NCBI GenBank assembly: GCA_032164245.1
Contig: JAVMKO010000018.1
Span: forward strand, 620,001-684,000
Reading direction: 5' to 3'
DNA length: 64,000 nucleotides
Origin: Sternotherus odoratus
Taxonomy: Eukaryota; Chordata; Testudines; Kinosternidae
How positions within the stretch are numbered: position 1 is the first letter of the stretch; each line of letters opens with the position of its first letter. Below are positions 1 to 12,450 of the stretch, in pieces. Position numbers and translations under genes: made by a program. The notes beneath the pieces were generated by a model, which searched no databases, was not told where the DNA came from, and worked only from the letters and a program-made list of their open reading frames with translations.

Positions 1-1002
1 CATTCACAAGCTTTTACTCACAAAGCGTAATCGACGCAACATTGGGGGATTTTGGGGGGGCCAAGATGTTAATTGAGACATTTTTTAATTTAAGGCCGTG
101 CAAACTTGTAATTTTGTAACCATTTTTTGTTGTTGCTTGGGGCCCTCTTTCTCTTGGGGCCCTAAGCATGTGCTTTTATTGCTTATAGGTTAATCCACCA
201 TTGCCTCTCTGCATTGGGGGGAGGTTTACAAAAATGCAGGAACCAGGTTTTCTAGCATTTCCCGGCCCCTCTCTTCACTAGCCACCTCCTTTACATTGGC
301 CTCCAGGATGAGAGTACTAACAGCATTCAGTGACATTATTTGCTTACCCACTATTGAATCCTGCTGAGCCTACCCATTGATCCCTTACCTGCAGCTCAAT
401 ACTAAATTAAAGTCCAAGGTCAGCTCTTTTTTAGTGGCTGTTTAGATTCTACAGTAGCTACAACCTTTCCTCGTCTGAGGTGTCCAAGTATGGGCATCAG
501 CTGATGCTCCATTCGCGACTATTGGCTTGAATTAAATCCAAGGACAGCTGTTGCCATTGCCAGCAGTAGACAGCCCCGTATTCTGCTGGCAGAAGTCAAG
601 GCAATCTTGCTACAGGGCAGCACACCAGAGCAGAAAGGAAGGCTGGGAGAGCAAGAATGCAGAAAACAAACATTTTTAAACCCATGCATAATTACTAACA
701 CCTTTCTGTGACTACGAACAGTGTATTTGCTTTTTATCTTCCTCTCAAAAACAGAAATAAAATAGTAGCATTCTGGATGTCATCTATCAAACTCTTAAAT
801 TTTTATGATGGTAATTCTTTTAATAAGAGTTTTTAAAATATTTATGAAAACAACGTATGAGACCAGTTCAACGAGAAATGATAGCTTTAATCTAGTCTGC
901 TCTGCAGCAGTCCCCACTCCCCAGCACTCACTCACTCAGGAAAGAAATGGTTTGCAAAGTCACTATGCACGCTATGGGTGAAGTTGCCTAAATCTATTGA
1001 AA
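1..1002. other. Unique-looking non-coding DNA
   Basis: I see no coding exon, RNA gene or recognisable repeat here. Open frames are short and have no family features. A few T-rich and G-rich runs occur near the left edge. The stretch ends where a CR1 tail begins. Confidence 0.4.
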
Positions 1003-1562
1003 TTAGGGGTATGGAACAACTTCCATATGAGGAGAGATTGAAAAGTCTGGGACTGTTCGGCTTAGAAAAAAGATAACTGAGGGGAGATGTGATAGAGGTT
1101 TACAAAAGTATGGCTGGATTTGAGAAACTGAATAGGGAAATGTTAGTTACCCCTTCACATAACACGAGAAGCAGGAGATACCCAATGAAATGAATAGGTA
1201 GCATGATTAAAATAAACATAATTAAGTACTTCTTCACACAACACACTGTCAACTTGTTTGGAATTTGTGGCCAGCAAATGGTTGTGAAGGCCAAAAGTAT
1301 AACCGTATTTTAAAAACAACTGATGAGTTTGTGGAGGATAGGTCCATCAATGGCTATTCGTCACGATGGTCAAGGGCATAACGCTCTGCTCTGGGTGACC
1401 CTAAGCCTCTGTCTGCCAGAAGCTATGACTGTATGATGGGATGGGTCACTCGATAATCAACCCTATTCTGGTCATTCCCTCTGAAGCATCTGGCACAGAC
1501 CACTGATGGAAGATGCATGCTGGGCTACATGGACCGTTTGTCTGACCCAGTAGGACTTTGGC
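1003..1562 (+). mobile_element. CR1 LINE, 5'-truncated sense tail
   Basis: The start matches the end of a CR1 ORF2: a degenerate frame reads roughly 'YEERLKSLGLFGLEKR' followed by 'LRGDVIEVYKSMAGFEK', a block shared by CR1/L3-type ORF2 proteins downstream of the reverse transcriptase. It then runs into a typical CR1 3' end ('tggtctgacccagta'-like). Frames are broken by indels and stops, so the copy is old and inactive. Truncation at the 5' end is usual for LINEs. The subfamily cannot be set without alignment. Confidence 0.75.
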
Positions 1563-1834
1563 AGACCAGGTGCCAGCTCGTGCCAGACCCCTAGATCTCA
1601 AACACACTCTGACAGACATATTGCTGGAACCAGTCCGGCTCTGTGTGGATTGTTAAAACAGGTATTAGAAAAATAGGCATCTGTTTAGACTTTATGAAAT
1701 ATGCGTAAATTGCTGCATGCATTAATATCACTTATAATATCTCTATCCCACGTTAAAAGGTAATATTTAAGTGTTTACATTGTAATCCTCTGCAACTGTG
1801 TTAATCACCAGACAGGAAAGAGACATGAATTAGT

Positions 1835-2755
1835 GTGAAATGCTGGATTCCAAGAGATGGAAGAGATGGCCCATCAACACAAGACGAACTATCGTGGAAT
1901 ATAAGAGAGAAAAAAAGACTCCTGTTCCCCCACCCCATCCCCCGCCCATGCAGAAGAAATGGGCAAGTGAATTCCTCCCATCAGATAAGCTGCAACTCGA
2001 TGCATAAGGGGAGAGGGAATAAAAAGTCCTAACAAGGAGGAACTGTATCTCTATCCTGCTTGCACGCTTGGGGGCACGGTTCTCTATGCAAAAGGAAGAG
2101 ATCCCCAGTGTTGACCCCACGTTAACCCTAAAGGACATGTAGAGATTACTTATCATAAAAGCTTACGTTACCTTTTGAAACTTCGACTGTAACTCATTTG
2201 TGTGTGTGTGTGTTTACCTGCATTAATCTTGTAAATAAATCTTTCCTTTTTGTAGCAACTAAATCTTTAGATAATTTATTATAGGATAAGCTACAAGCAT
2301 TATTTTGGGTGTGAAATCTAAGGTGCAATTGACCTGGGGTAAGTAATTGGTCCTTTGGGACTGGGGTAACCTGAATATTGTTGTGATTCTTGGTGTAAAG
2401 AACCATCTGTCACAAAGACAGACTTACCTGGGTGGCAAGATAGATCAGCATACCCAAGAGGACTGTCTGTGACTCCATGTGAAGTCTGTTATAGTGCTTG
2501 AGGAGTTTAGACTTGATAATTACTCAGTGAAATCTAAGTGCAGAACGCACAATCAATTTGAGGTTGTGCCCTGCTCCTTAACACCTGTCCTGAGGTTGGC
2601 ATTCACGCCCACTGGGCTGCTGCTCTGACCCATATCTGCCATTCTCATCTTCACCTGGCTCTCATCCTTCAAAAAACTAGGCTTTGCGGCTTTAGTGCAG
2701 CTAAACTTCTTACTATCTTGGCCATATTCCACCTGTTGTGAATAGCAAAACACTC
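1835..2755 (+). repeat. Possible LTR-like dispersed repeat
   Basis: This stretch resembles a dispersed repeat of turtle genomes that I recognise from phrases such as 'gaattgacctggggtaa', 'tcctttgggactgggg', 'cctgggtggcaagata' and 'tgtctgtgactccatg'. It contains a short TG run at 2199-2214 and AATAAA-type signals near 2019 and 2235, as an LTR might. I could not find paired terminal motifs, a primer-binding site or target duplications, so the class is uncertain. No internal coding sequence is visible. Confidence 0.35.
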
Positions 2756-2770
2756 ATGGACGTCCACGGG

Positions 2771-3617
2771 ACCAGGATCGAGTGGTATGTGTTAGCCTGT
2801 TATGTCAATATACAGATCACAACACCACATTCCCGGACTCATGTTAACAACACTTTGGCGTCCAGGTACTTTTGAGTTCTATTCTGACTGACATGAGTAA
2901 AATTAGTCACTTAAAAATCTTCAATAAACTATAAGTAAAACAAATGCCATAGCTTGATGCTGTTGTAGAACCAGCAGATATTTTCTTGTATCACTGAAAG
3001 ACAATCATTGGTATGCAAACCTGCATGCTCACCTACAGTAGCTGCCTGTTCAGAAATGCGTATTTTTTTATTAAAATGGGGATACTTTAATCTCAGTCTA
3101 ATTTTATCTTTAGGGAAGCTATATCCCTAGACAGCCTAACGCTAAAACCCTCTGGATGTAATAGTGCAATTTGTATTCAAACCAGCATGTGGATCTGTCA
3201 ACATGTTGGTCTCCTGTATCTGCCATCTCTTATTTATAATCCTGCTCAGATTAATGAATGACAGTCGTTCTCATCACAGGAAATTTGATTAATCAATTTA
3301 AGTGCTTAATCACCACAGCCTGGGTGATAACCCTACACAAGGAACCTCACTCTGATGCAGATGAATTTAAAAAGGCGTAAAAAAATGTCAAATCTTTCCC
3401 ACTCAAACTATACAAGATGTAGAGTTTGTACTTCGGATTCTTGATAGGTTTACAGAATTCCCACTAAGTTAAAAAGGAAAAGAGGGTACTCTTTTCTCGG
3501 GGCTAATAGTCATGGTCAATTACTCAACTGAACTGCAAAATATCTTTTAAACTATGCCATAATCTGTCAAAAATGGCCTAGATATTTCCCCCTTTTTTTT
3601 TTTACTCTACTTGCTCT
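2771..3617. other. Unassigned AT-rich DNA
   Basis: No gene or clear repeat is recognised. The part near 3240-3320 has clustered TAAT-type motifs and a 12-bp perfect palindrome, TTGATTAATCAA, at 3285-3296. This suits homeodomain-type binding but is not proof of function. Confidence 0.35.
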
Positions 3618-4690
3618 TTAATTACTGAATCATAGATTATAAGGCCAGAAGGGCCCATTGATGATCTACTCTCACCTCCTGCATAGCATTGGCTAGAGGA
3701 CTTTCCTGAATTAATTGATCCTTGAACTAGAACATATTTTTAGAAAAACGTTCAATCTTGAATTAAAGGTTTCTAGTGATTGAGAGTCAACCATACCCTT
3801 TGGTAAATTGTTCCAATGGTTAATTATCTTTGCTGGGTACTTTTTGCACCTTATTTCTAGTCTAAACCTTCCATGTTCTTGTTATATCTTTCTCTGCTAG
3901 ATTGAAGAGTCTTCTAGTATCAAATTTCTGTTCCCCCATGTACATACTGACTATAATCAAGTCACCCCTTAACCTCTTCTTTGAGAAGTTAAACAGATCA
4001 AGTTCCTTGAGTCTTTAAGGTATGTTGTCCAGTCCCTTAATCATTGTCATGGCTCTTCTCTAAATTCTCTCCATTTTTTTGACATTCTTCTTGAATGTGG
4101 ACACTAAAACTGGACATGCCATTTCTGCAACAGTTGCACCACATCAAATTGAGAGGTAAATATAACCTCTCTACTCCCACTCAATATTCTCCTGTTTATA
4201 CTTCAAATGATCACTTTAGCTCTTTGGACAACAGCGTCAAACTGGGTGCTCGGTTCAGCTGATTATCTACCATGACCCACAAGTCCTTTTCAGAGTAATT
4301 TCTTCCCAGGTTAGAGTCCCCCATCCTGTAAATATGTCCTGCACTATTTGTTCCTAAATGTGAGACTTTTTACCTGACCATACACAAATGCATATTGTTT
4401 GCTTGCACACAGCTTATCAAGCGATCCTGCTTGATTACTCTCTGACAATGCCAAGAACCAATCTCTGAAGGACCCCACTAGAACACACCTGCTCAATGAT
4501 GATTCCCTGTTTAGTTACATTTTGAGATCTATCAGCTAGCCAGTTTTTAACCCATTTAATGTGTGCCATGTTAATTTGTATTGTTTCTTAATCAAAATGT
4601 CAGAAAAGACTGGTCTAATGTCTATGTTAGACCTAAACTAATTCTCTGTATAGTTAGGTTGCAAAGAACTCACTAATTGGACTTCAGTCA
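3618..4690 (-). mobile_element. Old antisense CR1-group LINE
   Basis: Read on the minus strand this is a CR1-group copy. The plus strand starts with the reverse complement of a CR1 3' end ('gaatcatagattataaggccagaagg') and goes through typical antisense blocks, including 'tagccagtttttaaccca' and 'taatgtgtgccatgttaa'. It is heavily diverged with many stops, and no open frame survives. The 5' limit near 4690 is approximate. Confidence 0.7.
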
Positions 4691-7600
4691 GCTTGAGGCA
4701 TCATAAAGCTCGTTTGTGAATTAAAATATGAACGGATGTATTCTCATCCAATTTGGCAATCAAAGAATGCATATGTCACCCTGAAGTCCTCCTAATCCTG
4801 TCTGAGAACAATGTGAAAAGGAACACTATCTCCAGACCTCCTCACCCATCAATAAAATGCAGCTATGCTTCAGAAGAGTCCTGGACACATACTAAAGCTA
4901 ACTATGTATTCTGTCCTACTGTGGTTTATTTTTTTTACAAGACAGATAAAAGAGACTCATATAATCCAGTTGTCTGTGGCTGGCATAAAGATAAATTCTA
5001 ATTAAAAAGGAAATAATCATTAAAAGATGTATCCACTCTGAATAGTGTAATTAATCAAGTACTTCATGATACATATTCATATTCTACTTTCCAGTCAGAA
5101 AATTGAAGGCAGTTAATATAATGTAAGGACTTGTTACTAGGCCAGATAAGGCAGTGCTATTGTGACCAGCCATTTTTGGCTGTTGAGTATCTTGCTGCTC
5201 AGTACTGCTTGCAATGGTACAAAGACCGCGTCTAATTCTTTGGAAGCTATATTTCTCTTCATTGAGACCTAGGGCACTGATGTGTGTGCACCCTCACAAC
5301 TTTCCTAGGAAAGATTTGTGGGAGTTGAAGGCCATATCTCTGCACTTTAAGATCACACTTTGATCCTCAACATCTTATCAAGATTCTCCAACATAAAATA
5401 CGAAAGCTATTTTTTCAGAATAATGCTGAATGTTAACATATTGAAATAGTTACACAATTCTGAAGAAAGGTACAACACAGATAAATGCAAAACCAGTGGT
5501 TATAAATATGTTTCACAGTAAATATAAAATGACATACAATTTGCAAGAACCATGGAATAGCCATGAACTACTACATGAAATGTTAGACAATGTTAAGAAC
5601 CAATTAAGAAAGCAAAACAATAATTAGGCTATACAGTTATAGTTAAGACACTAGGATACATCACTGACAGTTGAGAAGGTAGAAGATGGAAAAACAAAAT
5701 TAATCCCTATGTTAGATTAAGTAAACTATGAAAATGGGATACTAGAAAAAGTACTCTATACCGTATAAAGGGTGAACTCTATAAACCTTAGTCATGGAGC
5801 AGTCTGCATAATCACACAACACAGCAGCCTGAATATGCTCTTGCACCTCAACAAATGTTCACATAAATTACCTGCACAACAGCATGGTCAAAATGTGTTT
5901 AATTGGTGACCCATACAATAACCTGAGATTACTGCATACCATACAATAACAAAGTTATTGCATACAATAACCAGAGATACATCTAATCAGCAGCTTCCCC
6001 TGGAATTAGAATACAGAGAGTACTGGATACCAGTTTGCCCCACAGGGGCTTCTAATAACCCTGATTTGGTGTATAACACAAGTGGCAGCACAGGGAGATC
6101 ACGCACTACTGTGAGGTTTCACAGAGATTGAACTACCCCTTGTTGATTAGACTAAGGAACCACTGGTTTTTCTCCATATATACATAAAGAGTGCAGGAAT
6201 CAGAAAGGCCTACAATTCTACCTAATTGTATCTTCAACTGTGAAAAGTGAGTTAAAGTTCATAAAATGTCAAAATAACATACAACAAGAGATGTTGATGG
6301 GAAAAGGTGCAAAAGGAAGACCAGACTGAATTAGCCCAAACAAAAAAGGCCAACTAATGTAATTCAAGGACTATACTAAAATCATGCCTGGTAAACAAGA
6401 AAAGAGGGGACAAAAAATTAATGGACCAAAACTGGTGTGTCAAAATGTAGGCCTGATTCATAAACAAAATAATGAAGGAATGAGATATTCCATCACTCCT
6501 TTTTAGAGTTCTCAGATCAACTAAGAGGAAAAGCTGTCTACTGTGCTGCTGGCTGAGTTTCACCAGGACTAACTGAGTTTCACTGCCATGATCCAGTCTG
6601 ACACCATTGTGCCTCCTTCACCCACATCCTCAGAGATGTCCCAACCAGAGCAAGCCAGAGAGAGGGACTCTGACCATAATGAAGCAGCTAAATGCAATGC
6701 CCCTGAATTGCCAGGTCTTGGAGTGGCTAGTAACTCTGTGTGCTATTCCTGTGTTTCTCTAGCAGTGAGGTTGCAAGTGAAAGCCAACATCAGAGACAGA
6801 ATCTGCATTTTCTATCTTTGAATGTTTTTTTTTCCTTCCCTCCTGTGTGTGTTCTGTCATTTAGGAAACGAGATCGGACTTGAACAACAATAGTACCAGC
6901 CCATCTCAAATAACTTTCTCATTTCCCCAAATGGATACTTATTACCATCGAAGATTGTCAAGAGGCAGGGTTTTCCTTCTAAAAACCTCTCTCCAGCTAA
7001 AGGAAAAGGGAACAAGAAATGTTTTTAAAATAAAAGCCTTACTTAATCCTTTACATTTCAAATGCTTTAACTTTTTCCTCTCTGTTTTTGTATCTTTAAT
7101 AAAAGGTAATGGTGTTTACCATGGTACTAAGCAGGCTGAGGTTTCTGGATATCAAACCCCAAACCTTGTTTAAAATGACTTAATGTTGGATAATTTCAGG
7201 GTCATGTTAACATCTTTACCTCTTTGGGCCCTTTATTCCAGCTAAATTACGGTAATACAACAGCCCAGCTGTTAAACAGAATGTTTGTCCCTTACAATGC
7301 TGAACTATGAAAAAAGATTTTTCAGTATTCTCCTTTTACCCATTACTTGTCATTGGACTGTGCCTGCATCTCAGATGCAGTGAGCAACTCAAAGGATGGC
7401 CCACGTGTGCTGTGGTCATGAGGCTTATCTGGTGTGCAAAAAAATGGCCCAACAAAGAAGGTAAAGCAAAGTCTTCTCTTAATCTGCCTGCCAGGCATCA
7501 GCCTTTCTCCCTAATGCATTTGCTTGGCATTTTCTGCAAAGAAGGTAATAAAGAATGTAATAAATAATTCTCCTCTGGTATGCTGGAAAGACGAAGGGCC

Positions 7601-8278
7601 CTGGATAGAGATAACAAGAGATACAGAGCTCTGTGGGAGACAGCAAATGTTTGTTACATTTGAGTGAAACCTAGCAAATGATAAGTTCTCTGTCTTACAG
7701 GTTTGCAGCTACTTGAAACCTAGGACCTAAATCATAATGTTTCTTTCCATTACACATCTGTGTTTGCTATTGAGAAAGAAAAAGAAAATTAAAGGCCGTA
7801 AATTCTACAAACATGATTTTCTGCATGAGCACAGGAGTAGGGAAGCACAGCCACCTCTCTTAGAAACTTATGCACTTATTTCAAACAGGACCAAATGTAT
7901 AATCATCGACAAAAGCAAAGGGACAATCATTCAGCACCAGGTTTAAAAACACTGGGAGGACAAATTGTACCAGCTTGTTAAAGATCTTTTTTCTCTGATT
8001 TAGGTCTTTAAATCCATTCATTTTTGGACATTGGAATCGCTAAGTGGGAATAACTGATCTGGTACAGAAACGTCTAGAAAGGAAAGATAAAAGCTGTAGT
8101 GAATGCATGGAAACCAATGTCCATGTCCACAGACTCCAGTGCCCATGTGATCAGCTGATTAGAGCAATCAGGTATGAGCAGAAGCAGAAAGTGGAGTCAG
8201 CTGGAGATGACACAGAAACACAGAAGCATGTTCCAGATACTGTACAGGAGCTGGGGTGAATAAGGACTATACGATCTC
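4691..8278. other. Long non-coding stretch, nothing firm
   Basis: No protein family, RNA gene or confident repeat was recognised in 3.6 kb. The longest frames are under 100 codons, lack conserved motifs and do not sit between convincing splice sites. Short tandem phrases such as repeated 'catacaataac' near 5910-5965 are local low-complexity sequence. Confidence 0.4.
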
Positions 8279-8345
8279 TGAGGGTACATCTACACAGCAA
8301 TGTAAGCCTAGGGTAAGTGGGACTGGAGTTAGCCAACCCATGTTT
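8279..8345. repeat. Half of a palindromic MITE-like repeat
   Basis: The phrase 'agggtacatctacacagcaa' resembles the terminal sequence of a MITE-like family of reptiles whose ends read like 'gtgtctacactgca'. Only one half is clear. The element at 52898-53202 appears related at its ends. Confidence 0.4.
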
Positions 8346-9597
8346 GAGAAGAATTGGCTGCACTGACAATTAATATCAATCATTCTGAGGTTATTATAGT
8401 CCACAAGAATATTCAAGTCTAAGATGAGGAAGATAATTAGTAAGTGACAAGAAAACTCACCGATGGCTCAAAATATGTGTGAATCATAGCCCAAATGGTA
8501 TATATATATCCAGTCAAATGCAGAAAGCACCAGGATTGTTACTTCACTAGCTTTTCAACATTTTACAGTTGTACATGATAAGTGGTTAGAGAACAGACTA
8601 CATATTCTGCTTTATGAAGAAGCAGTCTGTGGTGAAACTATACAATACCTCATGCAAGGTTAAGTTATTAGCGATTGCAAGCAATTAGCATATCTCAGGA
8701 TCATGCCCAGAGAAAAGAATGTGTAAGCCAAATGACAGACTCAGAGTTTGCAGTTTAATTTGGAAATCTAGGGTCATCCATCCTTAGACTGGAGAAAACC
8801 AGCTCACTGAGTGAGTGAACAACATGAAAAGTCATATGAAAGGCTACGTTTTTCCATGAGAAAATATGCCAAACACAAACCATCCCTCACAGTTACTTAA
8901 GCAAGAAATGTAAAATCTCCAGGCCAGAGCATCCTAGTGCAGACAAGTAATTACACTTCCCACACAATATATTGCATCTCCAGTAACTTGTGCAGTGCCA
9001 CCTTTTCTCAGGTATGAAGATTTCTTGACTGTCACCACAAGGTTAGAAGAACTGTGAGCTGGAAAATCATGCCGCATATTAAAGTCAAACTGAAATATGG
9101 CCACAATACAGAAAACATTTTATTCTCTTTTAGAAATTGTTATAAAGGGAATATAATAAAAACATTGCAAATGAGTCAAGTGTTTTCTTCCTAACTCAAC
9201 AATAAAAAGTATGTCAAAGAAATGCCTGAAATCCTGATAGAAGAAAAAATAACGGACCTGAGGTATGACAGGATTTAACTGAGGTTTTACTTGAAGCCTT
9301 TAATCATGTCAGCCGCATAAATGGAAAACCAGATACAAATCTGAACTAACTACTAATGTATACCTTGGTTGCTTCTGCTATAAGAGAGATAGCTGAGACT
9401 GAAAAAATTCAGAGGAGATTAATGAAGATGGTTTGATGTCTAAATAGATTTATATACGTACAAAGTAGGATTATTTAGTTTAGAGGGGCAGAGTTGTGAC
9501 TGAAGCATAGCATACAAAAATATGCTATGGGAAGGGTTTAGTCACTCGATTTTAACATACGGTATAACAAAAAACCAAAGGACCTCTTGACTAAATT
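8346..9597. other. Unassigned AT-rich DNA
   Basis: No gene, RNA or confident repeat is visible. The stretch has a short (TA)n run near 8500-8511 and ends at the boundary of the long antisense CR1. Confidence 0.35.
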
Positions 9598-10621
9598 AAT
9601 GGCTGACCAATGGTCCATTGAGCTGAGTATCCTGTCTTTTGACAGTGGCCAATGCCAGATGCATCAGAGGGAACAAACAAAACAGGCCAATTTGTGGAGT
9701 GCTCCACCCTACCCCAGTCCCAGATTCTGGCAGTCAAAGTTTTAGGGACACCCAGAGTATGGAGTTGTCTTCTTGACCAATTTAGCTAATCCTCCATGAA
9801 TTTATCTAATTCCTTTCTGAACACAGCCATACTTTTGGCCTTCACAACATCTGCTGGCAACAACTTCCACAGATTGCCTGTGCACTGTGTGAAGTACTTC
9901 CTTATGTTTGTTTAAAACGTGCAGTCTGTTAATTTGACTGGGTGACCCCCTGTTTCTTGTGTTCTGTGAAAAAGTAATTAACAGTTCCCTGTTCCCTTTC
10001 TGTGCAGCATTCGTGATTTGAAAGACCTCTATCATATCCCCCCCCTTAGCAAACTCTTTTCCAGGTCAACTAGTCCAAGACTTTTTAATCTCTCCTCATA
10101 TGGAAGCTGTGCCAGATTCCTCATCATTTTTGTTGCCTCTCTCTATACTATTTTCACTTGTAATGTATTTTTTAGATGGGTGACCAGAACTGCCGGCAGC
10201 ATTCGAGGTGTGGGCATACCATGGATTTATAGGGTTGCATTACGATATTTTCTGTTTTATTATCTATCCCTTTCCTAATGGTTCCTAATATATTGAGCAG
10301 ATGTTTTCAGAGAACTATTCATAATAACTCAAAATTTTCTTTCTTGAGTGGTAAGAGCTAAGACACCATTGTTTTATCTGTATAGTTGGGATGATGTTTT
10401 CCAATGTGTGTTACTTTGAACTCATCAACACTCAATTTCCATTCGCCATTTTCTTGCCCCCTCACCTAGCTTTGTGAGATCTGTTCAAAATTCTTCACAT
10501 TCATCTTTGGTCTTAACAATTTTGAGTAATTTTATATCAAACGCAAACTTTGGCACCTCACTCTTTGCCCCCTTTTCCAGACAATTATTGAATATGCAGA
10601 ATAGTACTTGTTACAGACACA

Positions 10622-10629
10622 GTATAGAT
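10622..10629. repeat. Left target-site duplication GTATAGAT
   Basis: This 8-bp direct repeat is identical to 10823-10830 and directly abuts both ends of the hAT MITE. Confidence 0.88.
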
Positions 10630-10822
10630 CAGGGGTTCTCAACCTGGGGGTCGCCGACCCGGTTCCCGAGGGGTCGCGAGCTGTTTTTTTCCGCTGAAAA
10701 GCCGCCGCCGTGATCACGATCACTTCCGCTTTCGGCGGCTTTTCGGTGGACACTCAAGGGGTCACGGCGCCGTGCCGCTCAGAAAAAAGGGGTCGCGCTA
10801 AAGGTAAGTTTGAGAACCGCTG
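10630..10822. mobile_element. hAT-type MITE (193 bp) with 8-bp TSD
   Basis: The element starts CAGGGGTTCTCAAC and ends with the imperfect inverted complement TTTGAGAACCGCTG. It is flanked by a perfect 8-bp direct repeat, GTATAGAT, at 10622-10629 and 10823-10830. The terminal CAG...CTG and 8-bp duplication are hallmarks of hAT transposons. An internal hairpin pairs 10691-10707 with 10733-10749 through a 12-bp perfect core. It is GC-rich, carries no transposase and must have been moved in trans. It is inserted into the antisense CR1. Confidence 0.88.
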
Positions 10823-11519
10823 GTATAGATCCTTCGGGAATGCTGCAATTTGCCTTTTTCCAGTATGAAAACTGACCAGTTATTCCTATTTTTTGTTTCC
10901 TATTTTTTAACCAGTTACTGACCCATTAGAGGACCATCCCTCTAACTCCTGACCTCATACTTTGCCTAAGAGCCGTTTGTGAGGGATTCTCTGAAAGTCC
11001 AAGTACACGATGCCAACTGGATCACTCTTGTCCACATGCATGGTTAAACCCTCAATTCTAATAGATTGGTAGGGCATGATTTCCCTGTACATTAGGCTCT
11101 TCCACAACATATTGTGTTCATCTATGTGCCTGACAATGCTGTTCTTTACTATATTTCAACTGATTTGCCTGGTACTGAAGTCAGGCTCACTGGCTTGTAA
11201 TAGATAGCTTCATCTCTGGGGGCTTTTAAAAAATAGGCATTACATTAGCTATCCTCCAGACATCTGATACAGAGGCTGATTTAAGGGATAGGTTATATAC
11301 CACAGTTAGTAGTTCTGCCATTTCAGAACCCTCGAGTGAACACCATCTGGTCCTGGTGACTTATTACTGTTTAATTCCTCAATTTATTCCAAAACGTCCT
11401 CTACTGACACCTCAATCTGGGTCAGTGCCTCAGATTTGTCACTGAAAAAGACGACTTCCGGTGTGGGATTTTCTCTCACCTCCTCTGCCTTGCAGACTGA
11501 GGCACAGGATCCATTTAGC

Positions 11520-11665
11520 TGAAGTCAGAGCCCCACCACCCCGAGCTGAAGCCCTCAAGTTGAGCAGCCCCACCGCCCTCTGCTTCAGTCCCCCTGCCTG
11601 GGGTCGTGTCGTAAGTTTTGTCGTCAGAAGGGGGGGTCACGTGCAATGAAGTTTGAGAAACCCTG
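11520..11665 (-). mobile_element. hAT-type MITE fragment, one end preserved
   Basis: The right end, read on the minus strand, begins CAGGGTTTCTCAAACTTC and continues through a GC-rich body ('gtcacgtgcaatg', 'ttttgtcgtcagaag'), typical of a non-autonomous hAT family of turtles. The left end is not preserved as a terminal repeat and seems cut where CR1 sequence ends, so no target duplication can be assigned. No transposase is encoded. Confidence 0.6.
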
Positions 11666-12322
11666 CCACCCATGTAATTATTTCAAATTCACACCAGTGT
11701 AACAGAGACCAGAATGGCTTCAATGGAATCCTCATGAGCATAAAGGGTTTACAAGACCCGGCCCTAGTTTTGCAGCAAATCCTTGCAAACTGCTTTTTTA
11801 ATGTATCTCAAAACCTTCAAATTCCTGGAGTTTGTGCATTACTGATAATACAGTCTCATGCTTCAAAGCATGAATGGATTGTCACAGGGATCAGAAAGGA
11901 ATTCCCCCACTATATATGTAGCATTGTACAATCTGGTAGATGTCTTAAAAAAATACACTTGCCTGTGAAACATCATGAATTGACAACAGGGAGAGCAGGA
12001 TCCTAAATCTGATGGCCTAGTTCTATGGCATAGGAACTTCAAAGCTCCTACATATGGAGAAGTGTGTGTAGATGTATCAATTCATCCTCTAGTAGAGATA
12101 CCCAATTTACTATAATGTTTTCTTTTTACTGCCACTGTTTTTCTCTATTATTAGATTGATCCTATATTATCTTAAATATTGAATTTGCTTTATGTATTTG
12201 CACTAGTGAAAAAACATCAATGGCTGGGTGTGATGAGAATCTTTAGTACGAATACAGCGCATGGAGCTTTATTCCAAGAAGTTCCCAGCATCCCAACTCC
12301 ACCAATTACACAAGATGATGGG
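11666..12322. other. Unassigned DNA
   Basis: No exon or repeat is recognised. An open frame of 117 codons at 11653-12006 crosses the boundary of the hAT fragment and has no conserved motif, so it is treated as chance. Confidence 0.35.
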
Positions 12323-12450
12323 TTCAAGAATAGCAGCCGTGTTAGTCTGAATCCATAAAGAAAGTGAGGAATACTTGTAGCACCTTAGACACTAACTAGT
12401 TTACTTCAGCATAAGCTTTCATGGGCTATGGAGGTGATGAAGCATCTCTC
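12323..12450 (-). mobile_element. Penelope-like repeat, decayed antisense copy
   Basis: The plus strand reads 'tagcagccgtgttagtctga', then 'cttgtagcaccttagacact', then 'agcataagctttcatgggct': the reverse complement of the terminal unit of the family seen intact at 19818-19957. On the minus strand the ribozyme-like GAAAGC-TTAT-GC box survives, but the opposite half of its stem II is disrupted. Assignment to Penelope-like elements rests on remembered family sequence and the hammerhead-like fold. Confidence 0.6.

Larger units (their letters stand above)
9598..11519 (-). mobile_element. Long antisense CR1 LINE with ORF2 remnant
   Basis: On the minus strand this is a CR1 copy. The left edge (about 9600-9700) is the reverse complement of the CR1 3' end ('gaccaatggtccattgagc'). 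Farther right it corresponds to the C-terminal part of ORF2 and then the reverse-transcriptase domain; around 11350-11480 the minus strand encodes RT-region text like 'LNSNKSPGPDG' in degenerate form. Stops and frameshifts are frequent, so it is a pseudogene copy. A hAT MITE at 10630-10822 splits it, and homology resumes on the far side, which dates the hAT insertion after the CR1. The right end abuts a second hAT fragment at 11520. Confidence 0.8.

Noticed and set aside
11653..12006. 117-codon plus-strand open frame
   Set aside because: It begins within a hAT fragment terminus and shows no motif.
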